Positions 46,173-57,789 of a stretch of DNA of 64,000 nt are shown here, piece by piece (within the stretch, counting starts at the first letter, position 1; every line of letters starts with the position of its first letter). Made by a program: the position numbers and the translations under genes. The notes below the pieces were generated by a model. That model ran no database searches and had not been told where the DNA came from. It was given only the letters and a program-made list of their open reading frames with translations. The stretch is taken from the NCBI GenBank assembly GCA_947561395.2, contig OX387184.1, positions 36,136,766 through 36,200,765 on the forward strand. Reading direction: 5' to 3'. Origin of the DNA: Buxus sempervirens. Its lineage: Eukaryota > Streptophyta > Magnoliopsida > Buxales > Buxaceae.

Positions 46173-49138
46173 TGTGCGCACCCGATTTCGGTCGCACGGC
46201 GAGGCGCACGCAAAATGATGCGTGCCTCGGGTTTTTGTTTGGAGTCGCCACTGCCTGATGGGGTGCAGGCAGACACCTGGGTGCCTAAGTTCTTCTACTA
46301 AGGCTTTTGGTCTGCGGCTTTGAGATTCTAAGTAGGGGCTCGGTTGCGGTCTGGGGAAGTCCGTCGACACCCCAATCCACCCCGTCAAGTGACGGGTCCC
46401 GTAGGTTTCCCTGGTTTGAGTCAATTCTGGTCTCTCCCTCACCCGATTCCTATTCCAGCATGAAATTTGATTAAGTCTGGCGGGACCGCCAAAGTGGTGT
46501 GAGTCCCTTTACTTGATTTTATCTTTTTAATTAGGATGATCTGGGTCTGGTGGGGTGGGCCCCATTGGAAGGCCCACGGTATCCCTTGGTGGGCCAAGTG
46601 TGGCCCGCATATTCCTTGGTGGGCCAAGTGTGGCTCTTTGGACTTTGGCTCACTTTGAATTGATTTTATTTTAGAGTTCAGGTTTGATTATTTAGTGATT
46701 TCCATGCAAAGTGGGTCGGATTGCATTTCGGGCCCCTGGGTGGGCCCCACAGTTGGTTGCCAAGTGGTTTTGATCATCTTGCTTATCTGTACCAAAATGG
46801 CCAAGTGTTGGGCTTGGGGCCTTTTCCCTGGGCTCGGGCTTGAAAACCCGAGACTTCCTGAGTTGGGGTTTTGAAACCCTAAGTTGGTTGGGTTCGTGGG
46901 CTTAGTGGGCCCGATAGGCCCTACCCGTGGTCTCGGCCAAACCACATCCTACTTTAATCATGCATGGCCCAATTAGGGCTTGGGTGGGCCTGAAGTGGTC
47001 TGGCCCACTCAAATCTTTTATTATCTTAGTTAAGCAAAATGAATTGGTCGGGCTTGGTGGGCCCCGTTGGAAGGCCCACTGGAAACCAAGTTGGACCAAG
47101 TCCCATGTTGGGTTTCCGGGTGACCCGGAAACCCTATTGGTTCATCCGGTTCGGAAATAGCATTCACATCTAGCAATAATCATAGAAAAAACACAAGATG
47201 GACACTGTCAGAAAAGAAACTGGCTCATTGTGCTGGGTCCAAGGGGGCTTCGCGGTACAGTAAAGGGCATTTATGGGATTTTTCAAAAATATATCAATTC
47301 GGCATGTTTTATGGGTAGGCGCCGACCTCAGGTAGCAGGCGCGAGGTCGGCGCGAAATGGGCGGACCGAAAACAGCGAAAAAACACAAAAAAATGAAGTG
47401 GGCGCGAGGTTCGCACGAACTGAGCGCGAGCCTCGCGCGAGGTTCGGGCGAGGTTCACGCGAAGTGTTCGCGCGAGCTTCGCGTGAAGTGTTCGCGCGAG
47501 CTTCGCGCGAGATTCGCACGAGATTCGCGCGAGCTTCGCGCAAGCTTCGCGCGAGCTTCGCACGAACTCGGCGGACACTCGATGCTCTCGGTTTTCTTTC
47601 AAACTCCATTTCTTAGCTGATTTTAAGCTCTGTAACTGGTGTAACTGGTTTCTGGGGATCCTTATAACCCCAGCAGACCTCCAAACACAGTTGGAAATTA
47701 ACCTAACCTAACATATCCTCACCCCTCATCACTCAAATTTCTTTGGAAACTTACAAATCCGAGACAAAATATTAGCAGAACATGAATAAAACTTCGAAAA
47801 CAGAACACTAACTAACAAAACACAATTAAGGAAGAAGGGAAAGGGGGTTTTATCGGGATACAAGAGAGGTGCGATCACGGGGAACATGCTCCCCTTCGAA
47901 TTCGAATCAAACAAACAATGACAAACAAGATATCAGAGATGCATGGGAAGCCTGATTTATATGATTTATATATATATTGAACAAAAGAAAATGGAGAGCT
48001 CACCTTGGTTCCAGGTCTTTGTAGAGTAGGCCGGAGGGTCCCTTAGAGCCAACGAGCTGCAGCCGGGGCCTCCTTCTCACACCAAGAACAAGATTACCTT
48101 CGGGTTTGACGAAGAAGAAGAGGAAGGGGGGAAACGAGTGTGTCTGGTCTTTTCTTCAAATTACCGAACCCAGAAAAAATGTCCAACCGAAACTCTCCCA
48201 CCAAAATTTCCCAACCTCAAAATCAGCCAACCCCCAAAAAATGCCGAACCCCAAAAAAATCCGAACCCTTTGCGCGAGAAAGTCGCGCGGCTTATATAGG
48301 CAAGGAAAAAAGGGGTGCCGCTCACTTTGGCGCCCACCTCAAGGTGAGCGCATGCCGCTCGCCACGTCTGCTTGAGCGACCAAATGATTAAAAATCCATT
48401 AATGCGGCCGCTCGTTTGTTTTAAAAATCTGAAAATTAGGATATGGTCCCTGGGATATTTAGGTTTAATATTATTTTATTCAGATATTTTCAGATACTTT
48501 CAGATTGGTCCCTGGGATATTTTGAATGTTTGGATATTTACGGATTTGATCCTCGAGATATTTTCCTGCGCAACTTGCCACGTGTGCAGCCCTCTGCCAC
48601 GTGCGCAATTCGCCGGTTTTGCTGCTTGGGAATTTTGTCAGCTCATATTTTCTTCATCTGGGCTCCGATCTGGGCAAACTCAGTGGCGTTAGAATCGTAT
48701 CGGAGTCCTCTATCCCCTGACCTAGGGGTAGGCCTCTGGATCGGATTTTAGCAGAAAGTCAATTTTTGGCTTTGCTCAAGTTTGACCGCCCGCCGAACCT
48801 TCACCCGGACTCCGATTCCTGCAAACTCAGTTGCGTTGGAATCGTGTCGAGATTCTCTATCCAATGATATGAAGCAAGGTGGCTGGATCGGATTTTAATA
48901 GAAAGTCAACTTTTGGCTCCGCCCAAGTTTGACCGCCCGCAGAACCTTCATCCGGACTCCGATTCCTGCAAACTCAGGTGCTTTGGAATCGTGTCGAGAT
49001 TCTCTATCCAACGATATAAAGCAAGGCGGCCAAATATCACTTAATAAAAAAGTCAACTTTTTGTCCCCTCGGGGTTTGACTTTCTGCCAGGGTTTTCATT
49101 TTCAGCAATTCTAGGGGTGCAAAAATAAGGTGCTTACA
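46173..49138 (-). mobile_element. Solo LTR, family B, inserted in the family D LTR
   Basis: The plus strand begins TGTGCGCACCCG and ends AAGGTGCTTACA; length 2966 bp. CCTAG flanks both sides (46168-46172 and 49139-49143). The insertion lies in the CCTAGGCG motif that recurs in family D LTRs. A minus-strand TATATAA box is near 48290. Confidence 0.92.
47400..47575. repeat. CG-rich array of about 10-12-bp units GCGCGAGCTTC
   Basis: Some 14 variants of TTCGCGCGAG or GAGCTTCGCGC follow each other. Each is partly self-complementary. The array lies about 1.2 kb from the plus-strand LTR start, the place of the AACCGAAA palindromes in the C1 LTR. Long open frames through it (Arg/Ala/Ser/Phe repeats) are by-products of the repeat. 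Confidence 0.85.
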
Positions 49139-49751
49139 CCTAGGCGATCAAATATGTAAAGCGAATTCATGCTTGTAATAATTACAAGCCTAAACTTTAA
49201 ATATTTTTATATACTTTAATCAATTAAAACTTAAACTTAAATACTTCCATCTTACTTTATTGAATTAAACTAAACTCTAAATACTTTCATATGCCTTTTT
49301 GACCCTCACCAAACTTGAAATAACTTGAAAAACTTAACCTAAACCTAATTAGATTGTATACGTAATCTACTCTTCTACTAAATCTAAACTGTCATAACTT
49401 TTGATAAATTAACCAAATCTTAATTAAGTCCTAATGCTTTAAACCGACCCACATATATATTATTAAACAATTAAATTTTTATATTAATGTAATTAATACA
49501 TTGTTATAACCGCACTCTAGCGTACATGATATGCGTTCGATTTCTGGTGTAATTAAATATCTGTCTAACACTAAATCAGGATGTCACGCTAAACTTATTT
49601 AAATGTACTGAACAAAATATTATAATTAATAACTGAGAAACTGTTTAGAACCAAACTTTGAATTATCAACTAAACATGAACCTAATATGTTATAAATAAT
49701 AATGGAATTGAGAATTATTTGTGTATTGGCTTGGTGGCCAGTTTTATTAAT

Positions 49752-50150
49752 AACCTGCTTGGTGGCAAAGATAACCCGTTTGGTGACGGAGACCCAACCT
49801 GCTTGGTGGCAGAGATAACCCGCTTGGTGGCGGAGACCCTAACCCGCTTGGTGGCGGAGACCCTAACCCGTTTGGTGACGGAGACCCAACCTGCTTGGTG
49901 GCAGAGATAACCCGCTTGGTGGCAGAGACCCTAACCCATTTGGTGACGGAGACCCAACCTGCTTGGTGGCAGAGATAACCCGCTTGGTGGCAGAGACCCT
50001 AACCCATTTGGTGACGGAGACCCAACCTGCTTGGTGGCAGAGATAACCCACTTGGTGGCGGAGACCCAACCTGCTTGGTGGCAGAGATTACCCGCTTGGT
50101 GGCGGAGATACCCACTTGGTGGCGGAGATACCCACTTGGTGGCGGAGACA
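49752..50150. repeat. Minisatellite of 21-24-bp units with a 68-bp higher-order period
   Basis: The unit is CCYGCTTGGTGGCRGAGA plus a short spacer, about 17 copies. Three-unit blocks recur exactly at 49890, 49958 and 50026, giving a 68-bp higher-order period. The array ends in a second degenerate array. Confidence 0.92.
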
Positions 50151-50480
50151 TTACCTCCTGCGGGAGAGATTCATTACCTCCTGTGGGGCAGATGTATTTC
50201 CGATGAATTGCATCCTACAGGAGAGATACCTCATGTGGGGGAGATGTGATTATGCGTGATTGCATCCCACATGTAGGATGGGTGTGTGAGTTACCACTGG
50301 AAGGTGAGGAAGCTATCTCCTACGGTATAGGTAGATGCTAGGTGTTCACATCCTGCGGTAGATTTATGCTGTCTCCTACAGGGGTACTTGTAGTCTTAGA
50401 GATGTGCATTCTCCTGCGGAGCTTGTGTGGATACTATGTGTTTGCATCCTATGGTAGAGATAGGCTACTACCTGAAGGTT
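50150..50480. repeat. Degenerate array of CCTGCGGGAGAGAT-like units
   Basis: TCCTGCGG, TCCTACAGG and CCTGTGGGG variants with GAGAT recur about every 25-60 bases directly after the minisatellite. They look like an older, decayed array. Confidence 0.6.
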
Positions 50481-51281
50481 GGCTTTTATTACTGATATAA
50501 TGATTGATTCTCAGGTTGATGGATTGTTTTTTAAAAGGAAATATTGAAATGTCATAATTGAACAGAACTGCTATGATTTTTGTGAACTGTTAAAATGGAA
50601 TATTATGGAATCATGAATAAAATGTGGAACTGCTCTTAAGAAGACACTAAAGAAAATAAATCAGAAACCATGGGAATGTGAAATATAATACATTGTCCTT
50701 TAAATTGAAATGAAACACACGTGATTAACTTCTTTTAATTCAGGCACTGATTAAATGTTTGTTTGTATCATGATTATTCATTTATCTTATTGACTGTAAT
50801 TACTCACCTATTTTACCGTGCATGAAACCACTGTTATTTTCTATATATAAACTGTTTTCCTCATGCATGTGTTACCTACTGAGATATTCGTATCTTACCC
50901 CTACTTTATATTCTATTTTTCAGGTCATCTTGGAGAGGACGCCACGGGTTAGACAGATAGTGGGTTGAAGTCTAGAAATTCCATATGAATAGAGTAGGAT
51001 AATTTTATATTGTTGTATTTATTTTATTGGAATCATAATAGATGATTTGGTAGGATATTAAGAGTTAGTTAATTTGTAGTTGCCTTTCATTTGATAAATT
51101 GATGTAATAGGAGGATTCAGTTCCAATGAATAATTTAAGCTTCCTAGCACTCTGATAAATCTTAGTTCTTTATTTCCTTATATTTGAACTGATTGTAATG
51201 TACCACAAGTTAATGCCTTGATCCGAGTCAAGAAAAAAATGAGAAAAAAAAAATGACCCGGATTCAGGGCGTTACAAGCAT

Positions 51282-53152
51282 AGTAGAGGAGCGAGCCTCT
51301 GGTGCCCATTTACCGTAAGTCGCATGATAAATCTCTTCTGGCACTGGCCCTAGCACTTGGGGCATGCTACGGAACATTCGGTTCAATCCATCATGAGTTT
51401 TGGGGTGCGGGATATGGGGAGGTGGAGGAGGAGACCTTGGCTTGCAGCTTGGCACTCCAGAACTGTCTCAACCCTCCATCATACAGATGAACATGGCTGG
51501 GTCTTCTTCTTCTTTGGATTCTTCCATGGAAGCCAGTGGCGGCCCTCCTATCATGACTGCGGGGTGGATTGGAATCCCTTCGGGGATGAACAGTTCGTCT
51601 GGTGGAGCAAAAGCCATGGTGACCTCGTCGGCAGATTCGAGGGCGAATAATGCTGGTAGGTCGTCTGGTGACCCCTCAGGGGCTAGTGGGTCTACATCCA
51701 CTACATTTCCGATCATCTCTAGAGACGGTGGCTGCTCCCAGAGCATCTGAGCTAAGCCTTGCAAGTAGTCTTCCTCCATGGCAGGGGTGTCCAAAAACTC
51801 ATCGCCCCATCCTTGGGGGACTATGTTTTCAATGGATTGAGTTGCTTTACGCTTCATGTTAGTGAAGCGGTGGTATAGCTCACCGTGCATGCTAATCGGC
51901 CAGTGTGGGTCTCTTCCTTCAGCTCTGGCTCTTTTCCTTTCGGCAAGGTTCCCCAAGAGTTGGGAGTAGTCTTTTGGTTGTGGCTTGAATCCCAATCCGA
52001 ACCCAGTGGTCTGCTCATAGGGTTGGACAACTGCCTTGATTCCTTGCTTGTACCTGCCCAGTCCTTCACCGGCTCTGAGACCCCAGTCTGCCCATTTAGC
52101 AGCGCCAAACATGTTTTTTCTTCTCCTCTTCGGGAGTCGCTGTCCCCTTTCAGATTCTGGGATGTGGTTTACCTGTACCATCTCCACGGCTTGGAAGTTG
52201 AGTGTGGTGGGCAGTTCGTAATCCACATAAGGTACTCCGACCCTTTCAAATTCCCGATGATCCTCAGAATGTACTGTTATCAACTCATTGCCCGATATGA
52301 ATCGGACCATCCTGTGCAATGACGAAGACACCGCCCCAGCCTGATGCAGCCAAGTCTCCCAATTAGTAAGTTAAAGGAGGCGTTGATATCCATGAGCTCG
52401 AAGTCCATGGTGAAGGGCATGTCTGCAATTATGATCACCAAGGTGACCTCCCCCAGCGAATCTCTCTTGGCGTTGCTGAAGCCTCGGACATTATGGGCGC
52501 TCAGCTTGATCATCGAGGGATTCAACTGAAAGCTGTGGAATGTCCTTATTGGGCATATATTCAGGGCCGATCCATTGTCAATCATTGCTCGCTTTACAAT
52601 GAGATCTATGCACTTCACTATTATGTAGAGTGGCTCAGTATGGTTATACCCTTCAGGCGGCAGATCTGCTGTGGAAAAATAGATGGCATGTGGCGCCATG
52701 ATTACTGACACAACTGCTTCCAGCTGCTCAGGGTCAATATCTGCTAGCACATGTGCGTCACCTAGAACCTTCATCAGTGCTGCCCTGTGCTTCTCTGAAT
52801 CGATCAGGAGTCGCATTATGGAGATCTGGGCCGGCACCTTGTTCAACTGTTGGAGGAGGTCGTATTCTGGTGCATAGATGCTATGGTGCAAGTCCGTGAC
52901 TTGCTCTTCCATGGCCTTCCCCTTTCTCTTGAGGGTCTGTGGCAATTATGTAGCCACTTCCTTCCCTTTTTCTTTTCTTTTTCCTTTTACTTCTGCTCCT
53001 CCCTCTGGTGCGGGCGGGGGGGGGGGGGGGGGTCTGTATTTCAAATCGGGTGATTCGGTCGACTTCTACTTCGGTGGTGGCAGCAATGGATTGATGGTAG
53101 AGGGGTGGGGATGCATAAGGCGGGGTACCGCATTGTAGGAAGGCGGTTCGAG
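51282..53152 (-). pseudogene. pol: Element E protease and G-patch-like region
   Basis: From 52945 the frame reads KGKAMEEQVTDLHHSIYAPE and leads to the protease site IDNGSALNICP (about 52585-52560) and FNLLIGR. After a frame change near 52300 it continues with a region containing WGLRAGEGLGRYKQGI near 52100-52030, a G-patch-like motif as found after the protease in Ogre/Tat elements, where it may bind RNA. It then runs to ARSSTM at the junction with the solo LTR. Left of gag it contains a Pro-rich stretch coded by a run of 17 G on the plus strand (53016-53032). One stop lies near 53070. The protease would cleave the polyprotein; inactive here. Confidence 0.85.
53016..53032 (+). repeat. Run of 17 G (poly-Pro codons on the minus strand)
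   Basis: An uninterrupted G run inside the E coding region. It is prone to slippage and assembly error, and the frame across it should be treated with caution. Confidence 0.9.
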
Positions 53153-53705
53153 GTTAATGTAAGCACCTCATTTTTGCACCCCCAGAGGTGCCAGAATTGC
53201 AAAACCTTAGCTGAAAAGTCAAACCCTGAGGGGGCAAAAAAGTTGACTTTTGATCAAGTGATAATTGGTCACCTTGCTTTATCTCAGTGGATAAAGAATC
53301 CTGACACAGTTCCAACGCAACTGAGTTTGCTGGAGTCGGAGTTCAGATGAGGAAGATATGAGCAGTTGAAGTTTTCGGGTAGCAATGCTGGAAACTGCAC
53401 ACATGGCAAAGAAACTGCACACGTGACGAGAAACGCAGGAAAATATCTCAAGGGGCAATCCGTAAATATCCAAAATCTACAAAATATCTCAGGGATTAAA
53501 CCGAAATTGAGAAAGGGGCAATCTGCGAATATCTCAGTGTCAAATCGGTCAAATCCGAGGGGCAATCTGTAAATATAAAAAATATTGGCAGAATAACCGA
53601 AATTAACCAAAATTCAATTCTGGTTCATAAAGTGAAATCAAAAATCGCCCGACAGATTCTCTGATTCCGTACCTGGTAGAAATTAATTGCTAATCAAGTG
53701 CAAAA

Positions 53706-53805
53706 GTAACCGAAATTAAATTTCGGTTACACATGGTTTATAGTATAACCGAAATTAAATTTCTGTTATACTATATTTTCTTCATAATCGGAATTTAATT
53801 CCGGT
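53706..53805. repeat. AACCGAAAT palindromes in U3 of the solo family B LTR
   Basis: 53706-53730 is a perfect palindrome with 11-bp arms. 53742-53772 is nearly perfect, and a third imperfect one follows at about 53781-53806. They lie within about 100 bases upstream of the TATA box. Confidence 0.85.
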
Positions 53806-53819
53806 TATTCAATTTTTGT

Positions 53820-53827
53820 CTATAAAA
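53820..53827 (+). promoter_or_regulatory. TATA box of the solo family B LTR
   Basis: CTATAAAAG lies about 660 bases from the LTR start, downstream of the palindromes. It shows that TGTAAGC is the 5' end of family B LTRs. Confidence 0.65.
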
Positions 53828-55258
53828 GCTGCTCAGCAGCTCATTTTCGGGGTTGGCTCCTATTTGCTCTGCCCTCTCTCCTACCCCGTCCGAAACCTTC
53901 TTCTTCCCCTCCTCAATCCCTTTAAACCATTGCAAACCCCATTCCAAGCCTTGAAAACCCTTCCCACTCTCTTCTCCCCCCATTGTTGCTCAAGGAGGAG
54001 ATCTTGGAATCTTGGTGAGCATTTGGAGAGGAGGAGGTGCTGCCCAAGGGTTGTTGTGCCACAAGAGTCACTCAAGCACCCCTCCAAAGGGAGTTTGCAC
54101 TTCAAGGTAAGCTTCCCCATCACTTTTTATGTAATATATGTTAAAAGAAGCATGATCAAGGCAAATTTTCACTGTGTATGTGCTTTTCCCTTTGATCCAA
54201 GCATGTGTCCTTTCTTTGCTGATTTGCTATGCTATTTAATCCGACCGGTTGAACCAACAGGGTTTCCGGGTCAATCGGAAACCCAAAATGGTGCACAGGC
54301 TCCCAAGCCCAATTGGATTCATATGTGGGCCTTCCAATGGGGCCCACCCAACCCAAGATCACTTCTGAACATAAATAAGATAATCAAAACAAATCCAATG
54401 GGCCGAACCCTATGAGGCCCACCAAAGCCCAATAAAAAAGTGAAGCATGCAGGCTTAGCCTAGGAATGGTTTGGCTGTGACCGCAAGTACAGGCCTATCG
54501 GGCCCACTAAACCCATTAACTCAACTGGGCAGGGTCCAATGCCCTGACCCATTGAACCATGGACCACCCGGTCCAAGTCTAGACTAATGGGCCCCAAGCC
54601 CAGAGTCTAGCCCACTTTGAGAATTAACATAAGATGAATCCAAATAAGACACTTGGCTACCATCATGGGTCCGCCAAGAGGCCCGCGAACAAATTCCGGC
54701 CCACTTTTGCATGTAAATCACTTAATCTCTAAACTTGGACTTTGAATAAAATCAAATCATTTGAACCAAAGCCCAAAGGGCCTCCTAGGCTAGAATGAGG
54801 CCCACCAGAGGCATGTGGGCTAGACTCAGCCCACCAAGGAATCTGCGGGCCTTCCAACGGGGCCCGCCCAATCAGACTCAGATCACTTTAAGCTAAGAAG
54901 ATAAAATCAAGTAAAGGGACCCACACCACTTTGGCGATCCCGCCAAACTTAACCAAACTGTGTATGTTGGAATAGGAATCGGGTGAGATAACCAAAATTG
55001 ACTCAAACCAGGAAAACCTATGGGACCCGTCATCTGACGGGGTGGATTGGGGTGTTTACGGACTTCCCCAGACCACAACCGAGAACTTGCTTAGAATCTC
55101 AAGCTGCAGACCAGTCTAATAGAAAAACATAGGCACCCAGGTGTCTGCCTGCACCCCATCAGGCAGTGGCGACTCCAATTTCCCAATTTACCCATCCGGA
55201 GGAACGCGCGATTTCGCTTGCACCCCGCCGTGCGGCATTTTCACATGCGCATAGTTAA

Positions 55259-57196
55259 GTTTCGAGAGATTGAAGGTAGGGGTTTCAAATGAGAGGAAAA
55301 AGGGTCTTGTGGAGGGAAGTCCATGATATCATAAATGCTGAGGGTGGAAGGGTTGGGGTCATAGATGGGAGTTGGGTAGAAGAATTCCTGCTCTTCAGAT
55401 GGGTGGAAGTGCACCAGAGGGAAACCAGCAGGGGAGGCTTCGTCGTCTTCTCCAATGACGTTCACAACTCGCTGTTCAGCCTCCTCTTGGGGATATACCC
55501 TCGCTACTTGCCTTGGTTGCCCAATCAATACTGACGGGTCGGATTGTCCAATGCCCTGGTCGCAGCTCACCTGATTTGTTGACTTGCTGGTGGAGGCCTT
55601 AGAGTGATCGGGAAGAGGATTTGTGGTTACGCCGGCTGCTGAAATTTGAGCGGGAGGTGCCGGTAGGTCGACCGTGATGCACTTGCTGTCAATTAGGTCT
55701 TGGATATCGTGCCTTAGGTCCCAACACCGATTAGTGTGATGTCCTAGAGCACTGAAATGGTACTCGCACCGCTCTGCTACGTTGTAGCTTCTTGCATTGA
55801 CCAATCGGGGATTAGGGGGCTTGATTTGCACATATCCCTTCTTCAGCAAGGTTGACAGTAACTCTGCTGGTGCATACGGTAGAGGGGTAAACACCCGCCT
55901 CATTCTGGCTTCCATCTCCTCTTTTGTCCTTCTCACTCCTTGATAAATTGTCTGCCCAGTCCCTTGAGGTGCCATTGCCTCCGGTCCCTGGAAGAAGTGG
56001 TATGGTTGTGCCGGGTGCACATAGTTCACTACTTGTGGCTCTTGCCTCCTGGGCTTTTGCCCTTGATTTCTGCCGGCTTGCCCAGCCACTGGTATTCTTG
56101 GTGCAGAACTTTGCCCACTGCCATCGATTTTTCCGGCTCTCACTGCGTCTTCAATCCGATCTGCAGTCAAGATTAGGTTGTTGAAATTGGATGTGCTTTG
56201 CCCCAGCAACAAAGTGAAGAAAGGCTGTCCTAATGACGCAATGAACGGAGACGTCATCTCCTGTTCCAACAGTGGCGGCTATATGTTGCCAATTCCTTCC
56301 CGCGTTTGGCATATTCTCGTACTAACTCCTGGCTTTTCTTGGCCAACCTCTGTAGTTCTGCCCTAGTTTGTACAATCTGACTGTTCAGGCGGTACTGCTG
56401 AATGAAGACAGCTACTAAACCGTTCCATGTCTTTATCTTGGTCTTGTCCAAACTCAGAAACCACGAGTAGGCTGCCCCAGTTAATGATTTCTGAAAGAAC
56501 TGCACCATGATTCATTCCTCCTTAGCATACTAGCACATGTCACTTGAATAAGATCTTAAGTGGTTCAGTGGGCAACTCGTGCCATCGAATTGGTGCAACT
56601 CGGGGCATTTGAACTTAGCCGGGAGCTGAATGTCGGAAAAGAAGTAGAGGCTTTCAAGAGTATCCTCGCTTTGCACTGTGCTAGGTTGGAGTTGTTTGAG
56701 TAGCTCTCTCAGGGTGGCCATTTCTGCTTTGTTCTCTTCTCTTACCACTGTTAGCTTCTCTTTGAACTAAGCTTCCTGGGTCCTATACCAGTCTTCATCG
56801 TCCTGCCCCAGTTTAACAGGTACAAACTAATCCTGCTGTGGAATGTGAAAAGGCACCGCTGGTGGTGGCGGTGGTGGTGTCGCGGAAGGAGGATGCACTG
56901 GATACGGTGGTAGTGCCATTTCTGCTTGTGGTAGGAACTGCGGCTGCTGGGCAGCCGGTGTTGCTGGTGGAATTTGTTTCAATTCCTCAGTTCTGTCATT
57001 AGTTCCTAGGTGATGGAACCCATGCTATCGATTTTCTGTTCATTTCATTGACTATCTGCGCATGGCTGGATTCTGCCGAGTGTTGCCCTGGCAATGTTTG
57101 GTCTTCTTGTGGATCCATATCGAGCCTTTTCCTTGATCTTAGCAGGTACGGGCTTCTGGAAGCAATTTTAGTACCTGGTAGACAATTGACAAGCAT
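55259..57196 (-). pseudogene. gag: Element E gag (Tat type)
   Basis: The start near 57196 or 57112 leads through a Pro-rich segment to AEMATLRELLKQLQPSTVQS, ELHQFDGTSCPLNHLRSY and LTGAAYSWFLSLDKTKIKTW, the Retrotrans_gag core. A frame change near 56260 follows. Then come PYAPAELLSTLLKKGYVQIK and the zinc-binding CEYHFSALGHHTNRCWDLRH with IQDLID, characteristic of Tat gag. Stops lie near 56520, 56770 and 56830. The C-terminus is cut by the solo LTR at 55253. Gag assembles particles; this copy is broken. Confidence 0.9.
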
Positions 57197-57284
57197 TAGT
57201 GCAATTTTACACGAATTGGTTATGCAATTTTATCTGATAGAACTTGTTCATTTGCTTATTTTTCTTTGCTGATATGATTGGACT

Positions 57285-57710
57285 AACTGATCTATTTTAG
57301 CTGCCCGGAGGCAACAAGGGAAAAGAACCTGATTTTTGCTAGCTGATCTATTTTAGCCACCCGCAGGCAACTGGGAAAGAGAACCCTAATAAATTCTGAA
57401 GACTGATCTATTTTGGCTGCCCTAAGACAACTGGGGAAGAGAACCCTAATTCATGGACACTGATCTATTTTGGCCACATGGGGGCGGCCGGGGAAGAGAA
57501 CCCTATCATCCTGATCTGTTTTAGCAGCCCGCAGGTAACTGGGAAAGAGAACCCAAACTTCTGCAAACTGGTCTATTTAAGTTGCCCTCAAGCAACTGGG
57601 GAAGAGAACCCTAGAATACTAATTTATTTTAGCCATTTGGCTGGGAGAGAGAACCCAGGGTTAGGCTGATCTATTTTAGCCGTCTTGGCAAGGGAAAAGA
57701 ACCTTCAATT
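57285..57710. repeat. Eight tandem units of 47-60 bp in the E leader
   Basis: CTGATCTATTTTAG begins units near 57287, 57342, 57402, 57460, 57511, 57568, 57619 and 57666, each followed by GCC..AGGCAACTGGGGAAGAGAACCCTA or variants. The array is between gag and the DUF7745-like frame. Confidence 0.88.
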
Positions 57711-57789
57711 CAGGGGGATTTTTCTGAGCTCAACGTCGTGGGATGGACCATGTAGGGTCACAAAGGGGGGCTGAAAAATAGCACTCAAA

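Larger units (their letters stand above)
45010..51276 (+). mobile_element. Solo LTR, family D, within E pol, itself holding a solo family B LTR
   Basis: It begins TGTAAAACCCTGAATTTTCA and ends GATTCAGGGCGTTACA. Without the nested LTR it is about 3.3 kb. Flanks are GGCAT (45005-45009) and AGCAT (51277-51281), one mismatch. It contains the family block CTACTGAGATATTCGTATCT near 50876 and a large minisatellite at 49752-50150. The element E frame reads through if it is removed. Confidence 0.88.
53158..55253 (+). mobile_element. Solo LTR, family B, in the gag-protease region of E
   Basis: It begins TGTAAGCACCTC and ends CACATGCGCATA; length 2096 bp; plus orientation. GTTAA flanks it at 53153-53157 and 55254-55258. 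It is opposite in orientation to E and the shortest family B LTR here. The terminal base pattern (ATA in place of ACA) is a substitution. Confidence 0.9.

Noticed and set aside
47230-47620. Overlapping open frames of 85-130 residues on both strands rich in Arg, Ala, Ser and Phe
   Set aside because: They follow the CG-rich 10-12-bp array. Any frame through a stop-free repeat stays open, and there is no domain or start context.
49719-50249. CRISPR-like array
   Set aside because: Units are contiguous direct repeats without unique spacers, inside an LTR of a plant genome.
51300-52322. Plus-strand frames of up to 145 residues
   Set aside because: They mirror the 287-residue minus-strand G-patch-like region, which has the family motifs.
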